Shown here piece by piece: positions 1 through 6,544 of a stretch of DNA of 7,560 bases. The DNA is from DAOQTX01 sp035340715 (lineage in GTDB: Bacteria > Bacteroidota > Bacteroidia > AKYH767-A > OLB10): NCBI GenBank assembly GCA_035340715.1, contig DAOQTX010000074.1:1-7560 (forward strand). The letters are read 5' to 3'. Under the pieces are notes generated by a model. That model did not search any database. It saw nothing but the letters and a program-made list of their open reading frames with translations, and was not told the origin of the DNA. The first letter of the stretch is position 1. Each line of letters starts with the position of its first letter. The position numbers and the translations under genes were made by a program.

Positions 1-60
1 TCGAACCCGCGACCCCATGCGTGACAGGCATGTATTCTAACCAAGCTGAACTACCAGACC
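1..60 (-). tRNA. trnD: tRNA-Asp (GUC anticodon), 3' end cut by the window edge
   Basis: Read on the minus strand, the sequence folds as a tRNA. The 5' acceptor half GGTCTGG is at 60-54, followed by TA and a D-arm with the loop AGCTTGGTTA. The anticodon stem CATGC/GCATG encloses the loop CTGTCAC, whose anticodon GTC (positions 25-23) reads Asp codons GAU and GAC. The variable loop is GGGTC, and the T-arm begins GCGGGTTCGA. The 3' side of the T-stem, the acceptor 3' strand and the CCA end lie outside the window, so I cannot check acceptor pairing or whether CCA is encoded. It lies in the same orientation as the DUF58 gene upstream but has its own promoter. Confidence 0.95.
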
Positions 61-108
61 TATTTGGTATTTGGATGTGCCAAACACGTATGATTTTGTT
101 TGGGAGCA

Positions 109-137
109 CAAAGGTACATTTTTTTAGATATGAACAA
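109..137 (-). promoter_or_regulatory. Bacteroidota-type promoter for tRNA-Asp
   Basis: On the minus strand a -7 box TAccTTTG (116-109) is preceded by TTTG/TTG (TTG at 137-135) with an 18-bp spacer. This matches the Bacteroidota consensus TTG-N19-TAnnTTTG closely. The bases just after the box, TGCTCCC, nearly repeat those after the rpsP promoter box in this window. The box ends 48 nt before the tRNA 5' end, so the primary transcript would have a leader of roughly 40 nt for RNase P to remove. Confidence 0.75.
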
Positions 138-151
138 ATAGTGTTTTGTTC
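132..151. other. Inverted repeat at the 3' end of the DUF58 gene, overlapping the tRNA promoter
   Basis: GAACAAA (132-138) and TTTGTTC (145-151) form a perfect 7-bp inverted repeat with a 6-nt loop. It starts three bases beyond the DUF58 stop codon and covers the -33 element of the tRNA-Asp promoter. On the minus strand no T-run follows the stem, so it is not a standard intrinsic terminator for the dnaE operon. A T-run follows only in the plus direction, where no gene needs one. It may be an mRNA 3'-end stem or a chance A/T-rich repeat. Confidence 0.35.
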
Positions 152-154
152 TTT

Positions 155-1084
155 TTAAAGCATTTTTTGCCTTTTGATGAGATAGGGTAATAATACCTGA
201 CGATAGCCTAAATGGATGTCGGCCTCAACAAAATCGATATGATACTGCGCACATCTGAGTTTAAGTTCGTGTTTGAACTGCGCCACTGCTTCTTTGTATT
301 TTTCTTTTACGGAAGCGGCATGCACTTTTATTTTTTCATTGGTTTCAACATCAATGAACAAATATGGTTTGTTGTCGAACATAAATTCAAGTTCTTTTTG
401 CTTGTCGGTAACATGAAATAAGACTACTTCGTGCTTGTTGTATTTGAGGTGTTGGAGCGCATTAAAGAGTTCGTTGCTGTTGGAATGACTTTCAAACATA
501 TCGCTAAAAATAACCACTAAAGAACGCTTGTGAATTTGTTCGGCTATTTGATGTATGCTTTGAGCAGCAGAAGTGCCTTTTTTGTTTTCCAATTGATTGT
601 TATCGATGGCTTGTTCAAGCAAATGATACAACAATTTGTGATGCACAAGATTGGATTTGGCAGCGGTGTGTTGCTCAACGGATTCGGAAAAAATGCTGAG
701 CCCTACAGCATCGCGCTGCATGCGCAAGAGGTGCATGATGGCAGCCGCACAATGTGCTGAAAAGCTGATCTTGTTCAACAGCCCTTGCTTTTGTTCTTTC
801 ACTTCGGGGTAGTGCATGGAAGAAGAATTGTCGATGATGATTTGACATCGAAGATTGGTTTCTTCTTCGTAGCGTTTGACAAAGAGTTTATCGGTACGAC
901 CAAATAAACGCCAATCGATATGCCGTGTGGATTCTCCTTTGTTGTACAAACGATGTTCGGCAAATTCGACTGAAAAGCCATGAAAGGGACTTTTGTGCAG
1001 TCCGGTTATGAACCCTTCAACGACCTGCTTGGCCAGCAGCTCAATAGAACCGATTTGCTGAACTTGTTGTTTTTCAATAGGCAT
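155..1084 (-). CDS. DUF58-family protein with a von Willebrand A-like metal site
   Basis: The 309-residue product carries the DUF58 hallmark block at about residues 36-76: HGFSVEF, an E-x-R-x-Y, and R54-H-I-D57-W58-R, then VKRYEEE. A vWA-like half follows, with a DxSxS metal-site motif at D85/S87/S89, a candidate Thr at 171 and an acidic strand end IFSD195. No signal peptide or membrane segment is visible, so it is probably cytoplasmic. DUF58 proteins usually sit beside MoxR-type AAA+ ATPases and are thought to act in protein maturation or stress complexes, but the exact role is unknown. Here it is the third gene after dnaE and trxA, 44 bp from trxA in the same direction, and no MoxR gene is in the window. 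The start at 1084 places the conserved N-terminal block correctly; no Shine-Dalgarno sequence is present. The family assignment is firm, but the function is open. Confidence 0.9.
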   Translation of the reverse strand: MPIEKQQVQQIGSIELLAKQVVEGFITGLHKSPFHGFSVEFAEHRLYNKGESTRHIDWRLFGRTDKLFVKRYEEETNLRCQIIIDNSSSMHYPEVKEQKQGLLNKISFSAHCAAAIMHLLRMQRDAVGLSIFSESVEQHTAAKSNLVHHKLLYHLLEQAIDNNQLENKKGTSAAQSIHQIAEQIHKRSLVVIFSDMFESHSNSNELFNALQHLKYNKHEVVLFHVTDKQKELEFMFDNKPYLFIDVETNEKIKVHAASVKEKYKEAVAQFKHELKLRCAQYHIDFVEADIHLGYRQVLLPYLIKRQKML

Positions 1085-1090
1085 AACTGA

Positions 1091-1104
1091 TTCCGTAAAC
1101 GGAA
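1091..1104 (-). promoter_or_regulatory. Short palindrome just upstream of the DUF58 start
   Basis: TTCCGT-AA-ACGGAA is a near-continuous 14-bp palindrome centred in the 44-bp trxA-DUF58 gap, ending 6 bp before the start codon. In RNA it could form a 5-bp stem UUCCG/CGGAA closed by a UUUA loop, close enough to the AUG to affect initiation. Alternatively it could be a DNA-binding site or simply chance. Nothing else in the window shares the motif. Confidence 0.3.
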
Positions 1105-1128
1105 AGAAAAATCAAATGTTGCGAAAGT

Positions 1129-1446
1129 TTAGACCTGTGCTTCAATCTTTTCGGCCAAAACCGATTTAGGAACAACGCCCACTTGCTTGTCCACTACTTT
1201 ACCATCTTTAAAAAGCAAAAGTGTTGGGATATTTCTAATTCCGAATTCTCCGGGAACTTTACTATTATCGTCCACGTTCATTTTTCCAATTACTGCTTTA
1301 CCATCAAAATCACCTGATAGCTCTTCAACGATAGGTCCGATCATTCGACAAGGGCCACACCACTCTGCCCAAAAATCAACCAATACCGGTTTGTCGGATT
1401 TAAGTACTACTTCTTCAAAATTGTTGTCTGTAATTTCAATTGCCAT
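1129..1446 (-). CDS. trxA: Thioredoxin
   Basis: This 105-residue protein is a complete classical thioredoxin. It has the redox-active W29-C-G-P-C33 motif, the buried Asp24 in VDFWA, the cis-proline in NIPT (Pro74) and the GxK turn near the end (DGK, about 81-83). The length is standard and there is no signal peptide, so it is a cytoplasmic protein-disulfide reductase that would be recycled by thioredoxin reductase. The C-terminal half (IPTLLLFKDGKVVDKQVG) matches the family well. It lies 39 bp after dnaE and 44 bp before the DUF58 gene, all on the minus strand, which suggests one transcript. I see no convincing promoter in the dnaE-trxA gap. The A/T-rich leader (ATATATAAATA before ATG) lacks a Shine-Dalgarno sequence, as is normal in Bacteroidota. 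Confidence 0.97.
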   Translation of the reverse strand: MAIEITDNNFEEVVLKSDKPVLVDFWAEWCGPCRMIGPIVEELSGDFDGKAVIGKMNVDDNSKVPGEFGIRNIPTLLLFKDGKVVDKQVGVVPKSVLAEKIEAQV

Positions 1447-1485
1447 ATTATTTATATATCTATTTGAGGTTAAAAATACTATTTC

Positions 1486-4400
1486 TTACGATTCTATATT
1501 ATAATCTACACCCTCTAAATTATTAATTTGTTCAAACAAAAGTTTGTCGTAGTGGGTTCGATATTTTCTACTAACAGAATTTACGGTCCAATTGTTTTCA
1601 TCGCAATGCAACATCATTTTTAGTGGTATGTCGCCTTTGTTGTCTTCCATTATTTGATTGAGAATCTCAATACTTTTTTGGTTAATTTTTTGTGTTCGCA
1701 GATGCAAAACAATGGACTTTGCCATTTTCTTACCTATTTCTGCCAGCAATTCAATATGATGTATTTTAAATTGCATTTGATCGCTACCATAAAAACGCTC
1801 TTTGTAGATTCCTCTTAAAAAAATAAAGAGATCGTTTTCGAGCAGATGTTTGAATTTAAGATAGTCTTTTCCGTATAGGGCCAGACTAATTTTACCGCTT
1901 TTGTCTTCTACATCAAAGTTGACATAGCCGTTTCCGTTTTTAGCGATGCGATGATTGACTGAAGAAATGATTCCGGCAAAGCGCAGTTCTTTATTGGCTC
2001 TATTTTCAATTTCGCTTACGGTAGTGTTGCAGAAATATTTGAGTTCATCGCGATAAGTATCTAGCGGATGCCCGCTGATATAAAAACCGATGACTTCCTT
2101 TTCGAGGCCAAGTCTTTGATGTTCGGGCCACATTTCACATTCGGGCAATGTGGGTTTTGGCACTTCAACATTCAGTCCCATGTCGAATAATGAGGTTTGC
2201 GAAGAATTCTTTTTTTCGATCAGTGAATTACCATAGGCCATCAGAAGTTCAATTCCGTTTCGTTGTTCGTTGAGCGCATGAGCAAAATATTGTGAACGCT
2301 TGTGCTCTTTGAAACAATCGAAAGCACCTGCAAGAATCAAACTCTCGATTGATTTTTTATTGACACTTTTTAAATCAACCCGCTCCATAAACTGATACAC
2401 ATCGGTGAAATTTCCGTTTTCATTTCTTTCTTTGATGATGGCATCGGCTGCCATTTCGCCAACGCCTTTAATGGCTGCCAAACCAAAACGGATGGAACCA
2501 TTTTTATCTACAGAGAAATTAGATCGACTTTCGTTCAAGTCGGGCCCAAGCACTTTTATTTTCTTGCTTCGGCATTCTTCCATAAAGAAACTGATTTTAT
2601 CGATGTTGGATAAACTGTGCGTAAGCACCGAAGCCATAAACTCTGATGGGTAGTTGGCTTTGAGGTATCCGCTGTAGTACGCCACTAAAGCATAGCAAGT
2701 AGAGTGCGATTTATTAAAGGCATAACTGGCGAATGCTTCCCAGTCGGTCCAAATTTTTTGGAGTATAGTGTCTTTGTATCCATTGGCTGTTCCCCCTTCC
2801 AGAAATCTGTTCTTTAGTTTATCCAGTTCGTTCTTCTTTTTCTTACCCATAGCTTTGCGCAGCCCATCGGCTTCGCCTTTAGAAAAGCCGGCAATTTTTT
2901 GTGAGAGCAACATCACTTGCTCCTGGTAAACGGTTACTCCGTAGGTTTCTTTCAGCAATTCTTCCATGACCGGTAGATCGTAGTGGATTGCTTTGCGTCC
3001 ATGCTTGCGATCGATGAACAAAGGCAAATGCTCCATAGGACCGGGTCGGTATAACGCAGCCATAGCTATAAGGTCATCAAAATTATCGGGCTTAAGCTCT
3101 TTCAAATATTTTTGCATTCCATCCGATTCAAATTGAAACACGGCATTGGTTTCGGCATTTTGAAACAAGGTGTATGTTTTTTTATCATCGAGTGCCAAGG
3201 TGTCTAAATCAATTTCGATTCCATGATTGGTCTTAATTAATTCAAGTGCATCGCGAATGATGGATAGTGTTTTTAGTCCAAGGAAATCCATTTTTAAAAC
3301 TCCTGCAGATTCAATTATGTTTCCATCGTACTGACTGATGAGCATTTCGGTGTCCTTGGCTTTGAATAAAGGAATAACATCACTTAAATCCTTCGGAGCA
3401 ATGATAACCCCTGCTGCATGTATTCCGGTTCCGCGTACCGATCCTTCGAGTTTAACCGCTTCTTGCAGAACTTGAGCTTTGAGGTCAGTTTCGGCATACA
3501 TCTGTTTTAACAATGCAATATCTTTCAAATGATCACCATTAACACTCCATTTTGATTTTATATGATTTTCGTTTTCCTCAATAATGGTTTTCAATTTTAT
3601 GCCCGGAATTTCAGGGACACGTTTGGCCAATTCATTCGATTCGTTCAGTGGAAGATCGAGTACACGCGCCACATCTTTTATACTCATTTTTGCAGCCATG
3701 GTTGAAAAAGTTCCAATATGTGCCACTTGGTGATGGCCATATTTTTCAACTACATAATCAATTACTTTTTGTCGACCTTCATCGTCAAAATCGGTATCGA
3801 TATCGGGCATAGACTTGCGATCGGGATTTAAAAACCTTTCAAAAAGCAGATTGTATTTTATGGGATCGATATTGGTAATACCAATGCAATAGGCAACCAC
3901 CGATCCGGCTGCTGAGCCCCTACCCGGTCCCACTACAACTCCCATATCTTTACCGGCTTTAATAAAATCGGATACAATTAAAAAATATCCGGCAAATCCC
4001 ATGGTTTTAATAGTAAAGAGTTCAAAGTTAATGCGTTCTTCTACTTCTGCAGTTATTTGTCCGTATCGTGCCTTTGCTCCATCGTAGGTCAAGTCTTTTA
4101 AATACTCATCCATTGATTGATACGGTTTTGGTAAAGGAAAATTTGGAAGTAGAATTTCTTTTTCAAGCGAAAGCGGTTCTACTTTCTCAGCTACCAATAC
4201 GGTATTCTCAACTGCTTCAGGAAAATCTTTAAATAATTCCTGCATCTCAGCTTTTGTTTTCAAATAAAACTGATCGTTGTAAAACGCAAAACGAGCTCCT
4301 TTTACTTTTGCCTCATTATCACCAAAATCTTTATTGGTTGGGGTACTTTTTTTCTCACCTGTGTTTATACATAAAAGAATATCATGTGCTTCGTTATCTT

Positions 4401-5040
4401 CTACATCCACATAATGCGCATCGTTTGATACTATCATTGGCACATTGTGCTTCAAACTCATCCTTTTTAAAAACTGATTCAACTTCTCTTGCTCCGGAAT
4501 TCCATGTCGCTGAAGTTCTATATAGTAATCATCACCAAAAAGATTCAACCACCATTTAAATAGTTCTTCGGCCTCGGCTTCGCCTTTGCTATGAAAAGCT
4601 CGAGGCACTTCACCGGCCAAACAGCAAGTGGTTGCAATCAATCCTTCGTGGTAACGTAAAAGCAATTCCTTATCGATCCGTGGATATTTTCCGTACAGAC
4701 CTTCTTGGTAGCCGAGCGTACATAGTTTGCTTAAGTTCTGATAACCGATTTGATTTTTAGCTAACAGAACTTGGTGATAGCGTATATCTTTCTGTCCATT
4801 CCCAAATTGTTGTTTGTGCCGATCTTCTACCAGATAAAATTCACAGCCGGCAATAGGCTTTATGTTGGCTTTGTTTGCAGCTGCCACAAACTTAAAAACA
4901 CCAAACATATTACCATGATCGGTGATGGCTATTGCTTTCATGTCGTCTTTTACCGCTTTGGCAATCATTGCATCGATATCGGAAGCCCCGTCTAACAATG
5001 AATACTGACTGTGAACGTGTAAATGACAAAAATCTAACAT
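1486..5040 (-). CDS. dnaE: DNA polymerase III subunit alpha
   Basis: This is the replicative polymerase, 1184 residues from the start chosen here. The N-terminal PHP domain (about 4-215) begins HLHVHSQYSLLDG and contains ITDHGN, GCEFYL, CCLAGE and SNDAHY. The polymerase core has GPGRGSAAGS (371-380), MPDIDTDF with catalytic D413 and D415, KMDFLGL with the third Asp at 585, and FNKSHSTCYALVAYYSGYLK (about 775-794). A helix-hairpin-helix (AIKGVGEMAADAI, 856-868) is followed by a beta-clamp-binding motif QTSLF (948-952), an OB fold (about 1018-1100) and a short C-terminal domain. I start at ATG 5038-5040 because MLDFCHLHVHS is where DnaE proteins normally begin; the open frame continues 29 codons upstream, but that stretch has no family resemblance and overlaps the likely promoter. 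It is the first gene of the dnaE-trxA-DUF58 block. Confidence 0.98.
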   Translation of the reverse strand: MLDFCHLHVHSQYSLLDGASDIDAMIAKAVKDDMKAIAITDHGNMFGVFKFVAAANKANIKPIAGCEFYLVEDRHKQQFGNGQKDIRYHQVLLAKNQIGYQNLSKLCTLGYQEGLYGKYPRIDKELLLRYHEGLIATTCCLAGEVPRAFHSKGEAEAEELFKWWLNLFGDDYYIELQRHGIPEQEKLNQFLKRMSLKHNVPMIVSNDAHYVDVEDNEAHDILLCINTGEKKSTPTNKDFGDNEAKVKGARFAFYNDQFYLKTKAEMQELFKDFPEAVENTVLVAEKVEPLSLEKEILLPNFPLPKPYQSMDEYLKDLTYDGAKARYGQITAEVEERINFELFTIKTMGFAGYFLIVSDFIKAGKDMGVVVGPGRGSAAGSVVAYCIGITNIDPIKYNLLFERFLNPDRKSMPDIDTDFDDEGRQKVIDYVVEKYGHHQVAHIGTFSTMAAKMSIKDVARVLDLPLNESNELAKRVPEIPGIKLKTIIEENENHIKSKWSVNGDHLKDIALLKQMYAETDLKAQVLQEAVKLEGSVRGTGIHAAGVIIAPKDLSDVIPLFKAKDTEMLISQYDGNIIESAGVLKMDFLGLKTLSIIRDALELIKTNHGIEIDLDTLALDDKKTYTLFQNAETNAVFQFESDGMQKYLKELKPDNFDDLIAMAALYRPGPMEHLPLFIDRKHGRKAIHYDLPVMEELLKETYGVTVYQEQVMLLSQKIAGFSKGEADGLRKAMGKKKKNELDKLKNRFLEGGTANGYKDTILQKIWTDWEAFASYAFNKSHSTCYALVAYYSGYLKANYPSEFMASVLTHSLSNIDKISFFMEECRSKKIKVLGPDLNESRSNFSVDKNGSIRFGLAAIKGVGEMAADAIIKERNENGNFTDVYQFMERVDLKSVNKKSIESLILAGAFDCFKEHKRSQYFAHALNEQRNGIELLMAYGNSLIEKKNSSQTSLFDMGLNVEVPKPTLPECEMWPEHQRLGLEKEVIGFYISGHPLDTYRDELKYFCNTTVSEIENRANKELRFAGIISSVNHRIAKNGNGYVNFDVEDKSGKISLALYGKDYLKFKHLLENDLFIFLRGIYKERFYGSDQMQFKIHHIELLAEIGKKMAKSIVLHLRTQKINQKSIEILNQIMEDNKGDIPLKMMLHCDENNWTVNSVSRKYRTHYDKLLFEQINNLEGVDYNIES

Positions 5041-5092
5041 GCAACTAACTGATTTTAAATGATTTAATTTAAATAATGGGTTATTGTAGCGA

Positions 5093-5143
5093 AACACCAC
5101 AAGTGTTGTAAATATAGAACACGCCAAGCGATAATCCGAGCAA
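5093..5143 (-). promoter_or_regulatory. dnaE: Candidate dnaE promoter and leader hairpin
   Basis: On the minus strand TATATTTA (5116-5109) matches the TAnnTTTG box except for the last base. The nearest well-placed TTG (5143-5141) is 24 bp away, longer than the usual 18-21. Just downstream, AACAC/GTGTT (5093-5097 and 5103-5107) forms a 5-bp stem with a 5-nt loop in the predicted leader, about 50 nt before the dnaE start. This is the best candidate in the divergent region, but it is much weaker than the rpsP promoter facing the other way. Confidence 0.3.
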
Positions 5144-5210
5144 GATGAAAACTTCTTTTTTGAACTGAATTTTAATTGATTAGCGCTAAACTTTTCAACA
5201 AAGATTTTGG

Positions 5211-5240
5211 TTGGTTGTGAAAGGGAAAATTGTATCTTTG
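5211..5240 (+). promoter_or_regulatory. rpsP: Bacteroidota-type promoter for rpsP
   Basis: TTG (5211-5213) and TAtcTTTG (5233-5240) are separated by exactly 19 bp, a full match to the Bacteroidota primary-sigma consensus. It is followed by CGCTCCC, almost the same initial sequence as at the tRNA-Asp promoter (TGCTCCC). The box ends 55 bp before the rpsP ATG, so the leader would be about 50 nt. It drives rpsP and, by read-through of the terminator at 5916-5949, possibly rimM. Confidence 0.85.
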
Positions 5241-5242
5241 CG

Positions 5243-5295
5243 CTCCCGTTTGGAGACCGGGGTTTATAATTTGATCAAAAACAAAATAATTTAAA
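5243..5295 (+). promoter_or_regulatory. rpsP: rpsP mRNA leader with two alternative small hairpins
   Basis: The G/C-rich 5' part can pair in two exclusive ways. CTCC (5243-5246) can pair with GGAG (5252-5255) around a 5-nt loop, or CCCG (5245-5248) can pair with CGGG (5258-5261) around a 9-nt loop. The rest of the leader is A/T-rich and ends in an A-rich stretch at the start codon. Ribosomal-protein genes are often autoregulated through such leaders, and I recall an S16 leader motif proposed in Flavobacteria, but I cannot confirm a match. If transcription begins a few bases later than assumed, the first stem would lose its 5' arm. Confidence 0.35.
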
Positions 5296-5892
5296 ATGCC
5301 AACAAAAATTCGTTTACAAAGACATGGAAAAAAAGGCAGACCTTTTTACCATATGGTGGTGACTGATTCGCGTGCTCCGAGAGATGGTAAATATATTGAG
5401 CGTTTGGGAGTTTACAATCCATTAACGCAGCCTGCAACAATTGAAATTGACACCAACAGAACATTGGACTGGATGATGAAAGGAGCGCAACCTTCTGACA
5501 CATGCAAAGCCATTTTATCCTATAAAGGATTACTGTTTAAAAAACACCTTCAAGTAGGTGTTTTAAAAGGTGCTTTAACACAAGAACAAGCTGATGAAAA
5601 ATTTTCTCAGTGGCTTGAAGAAAAGAATTCTAAAATCAACAAAGCAACGGACGCTATTCATGCCGCACGCAATAAAAAGAAAGACGATCAATTTGCGGTA
5701 GAAACGAAGCAAAGAGAAGAAAAAGCAGCTCAAGTTCTTGCTAAAACAAGTGAGTTATCGGCTGAAGTAAGTGCTGAAGAAAACGCTGAGGATACTGTTG
5801 ATGAAGTTGCTCCTGAAGCAAGTGCTGAAGTAACGCCTTCAACGGAAGAAGGCGCCACTGAAGAATCAACTCCCTCAGAAGAAGCGAACTAA
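5296..5892 (+). CDS. rpsP: 30S ribosomal protein S16 with long C-terminal extension
   Basis: Residues 1-84 are a standard S16 core: MPTKIRLQRHGKKGRPFY, VVTDSRAPRDGKYIERLGVYNP, then the DWMMKGAQPSDT region typical of S16. S16 binds 16S rRNA early and is needed for 30S assembly. The usual bacterial protein has about 80-100 residues; this one has 198. Residues about 95-150 are Lys/Glu/Ala-rich and probably helical. Residues 153-198 contain 16 acidic residues and no Lys or Arg, in loose repeats such as SAEVSAEE and EESTPSEE. Extended S16 proteins are, as I recall, common in Bacteroidota, so this is probably a lineage trait and not a fusion. The gene starts a plus-strand cluster with rimM and trmN6. 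The A-rich region before the ATG has no Shine-Dalgarno sequence. Confidence 0.97.
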   Translation: MPTKIRLQRHGKKGRPFYHMVVTDSRAPRDGKYIERLGVYNPLTQPATIEIDTNRTLDWMMKGAQPSDTCKAILSYKGLLFKKHLQVGVLKGALTQEQADEKFSQWLEEKNSKINKATDAIHAARNKKKDDQFAVETKQREEKAAQVLAKTSELSAEVSAEENAEDTVDEVAPEASAEVTPSTEEGATEESTPSEEAN

Positions 5893-5915
5893 TATTAATT
5901 TAATATAAAGTTAAT

Positions 5916-5949
5916 AAGGACTCCTGAGAAGGAGTCCTTTCTTTTTATT
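5916..5949 (+). terminator. Intrinsic terminator between rpsP and rimM
   Basis: AAGGACTCCT (5916-5925) and AGGAGTCCTT (5930-5939) form a perfect 10-bp stem closed by a GAGA tetraloop (a stable GNRA type), followed by the T-rich tail TCTTTTTATT (5940-5949). It lies 23 bp after the rpsP stop and its tail ends 6 bp before the rimM ATG. It should end most rpsP transcripts and let only a fraction continue into rimM, unless rimM has a promoter inside rpsP that I did not recognise. Confidence 0.9.
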
Positions 5950-5955
5950 GACCAT

Positions 5956-6486
5956 ATGAATAGAAAAGATGTATTTGAATGGGGCCGTGTAATTAAAACA
6001 CATGGACTTAAAGGACAGCTGCTAATTGTTATTGATGCGGATAATCTTTCCCACTACGAGAACCTGGGATCAGTTTTAATACAAAAAAAAAATGGTCAAC
6101 TGGTCGATTTTCATATCGAAGAAATAAGCATCAAATCGAATGGCAATGCTTATTTGAAACTTGAATCGCTGCACAGCATAGATGAAGCACAAGAATTTTG
6201 CGGATGCAAATTGTATTTGCCTATTGATGAATTGCCATCCTTAGAAGAAGGAAAAGTATTTTTCCATGACTTGGTCGGAAGCACCATCATTAATGTAACG
6301 GATGGAAAAGAGATCGGAACGGTAGAAAGCATAAGCGACATGCCGGGACAAACCATGCTTAATGTTCGCATCAATGGTCGATCTGTTTTAATTCCTTATG
6401 TGCCGGAGTTTTTTCCTGAGGTAGATATAGAGCGAAAATTACTAAAGTGCAATCTACCCGAAGGATTATTGGATTTAAATTCCTAA
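5956..6486 (+). CDS. rimM: Ribosome maturation factor RimM
   Basis: The 176-residue product has the RimM N-terminal beta-barrel, with WGRVIKTHGLKGQLLI at about residues 9-24, and the C-terminal PRC-barrel from FFHDLVG (about 102-108). It ends with the characteristic VLIPYVPEFFPEVDIERKLLKCNLPEGLLDL. RimM binds ribosomal protein S19 in the 30S head and assists late 16S maturation. Its length is normal for the family. The neighbour rpsP is the classic partner (rpsP-rimM-trmD-rplS in Proteobacteria); here trmD and rplS do not follow, and trmN6 does. The ATG is 16 nt after the terminator stem, and no Shine-Dalgarno sequence is visible. Confidence 0.96.
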   Translation: MNRKDVFEWGRVIKTHGLKGQLLIVIDADNLSHYENLGSVLIQKKNGQLVDFHIEEISIKSNGNAYLKLESLHSIDEAQEFCGCKLYLPIDELPSLEEGKVFFHDLVGSTIINVTDGKEIGTVESISDMPGQTMLNVRINGRSVLIPYVPEFFPEVDIERKLLKCNLPEGLLDLNS

Positions 6487-6535
6487 GCTATGTAACTTTT
6501 GCATCATTGAAGCGTCATATCATCATAGCTTCAAT
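6485..6535 (+). repeat. Two mutually exclusive inverted repeats after rimM
   Basis: AAGCTATG (6485-6492, starting inside the rimM stop codon) is an exact inverted match to CATAGCTT (6524-6531). ATTGAAGC (6506-6513) is an exact inverted match to GCTTCAAT (6528-6535). The two right arms share GCTT (6528-6531), so only one pairing can form at a time. The second has a 14-nt loop and would be the easier to form. Neither is followed by a strong T-run, but a true terminator begins 10 bp downstream. Confidence 0.55.
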
Positions 6536-6544
6536 TTAATATCA

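Noticed and set aside
132..156. Plus-strand intrinsic terminator (stem plus TTTTT)
   Set aside because: No plus-strand transcript is expected to arrive here; the T-run is simply antisense to the A-rich end of the DUF58 gene.
1187..1504. 105-codon plus-strand open frame opposite trxA
   Set aside because: It mirrors the thioredoxin gene, has low-complexity composition and spans the trxA-dnaE gap without its own signals.
4254..4559. 101-codon plus-strand open frame inside dnaE (also 2405-2653 and 4771-4995)
   Set aside because: These lie antisense to conserved dnaE coding sequence, show no recognisable domain and have no promoter; they are shadows of the real gene.
5041..5127. 29-codon N-terminal extension of dnaE to an ATG at 5127
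   Set aside because: The extra residues have no DnaE resemblance, the family begins at MLDFCHLHVHS, and the stretch covers the likely dnaE leader and promoter.
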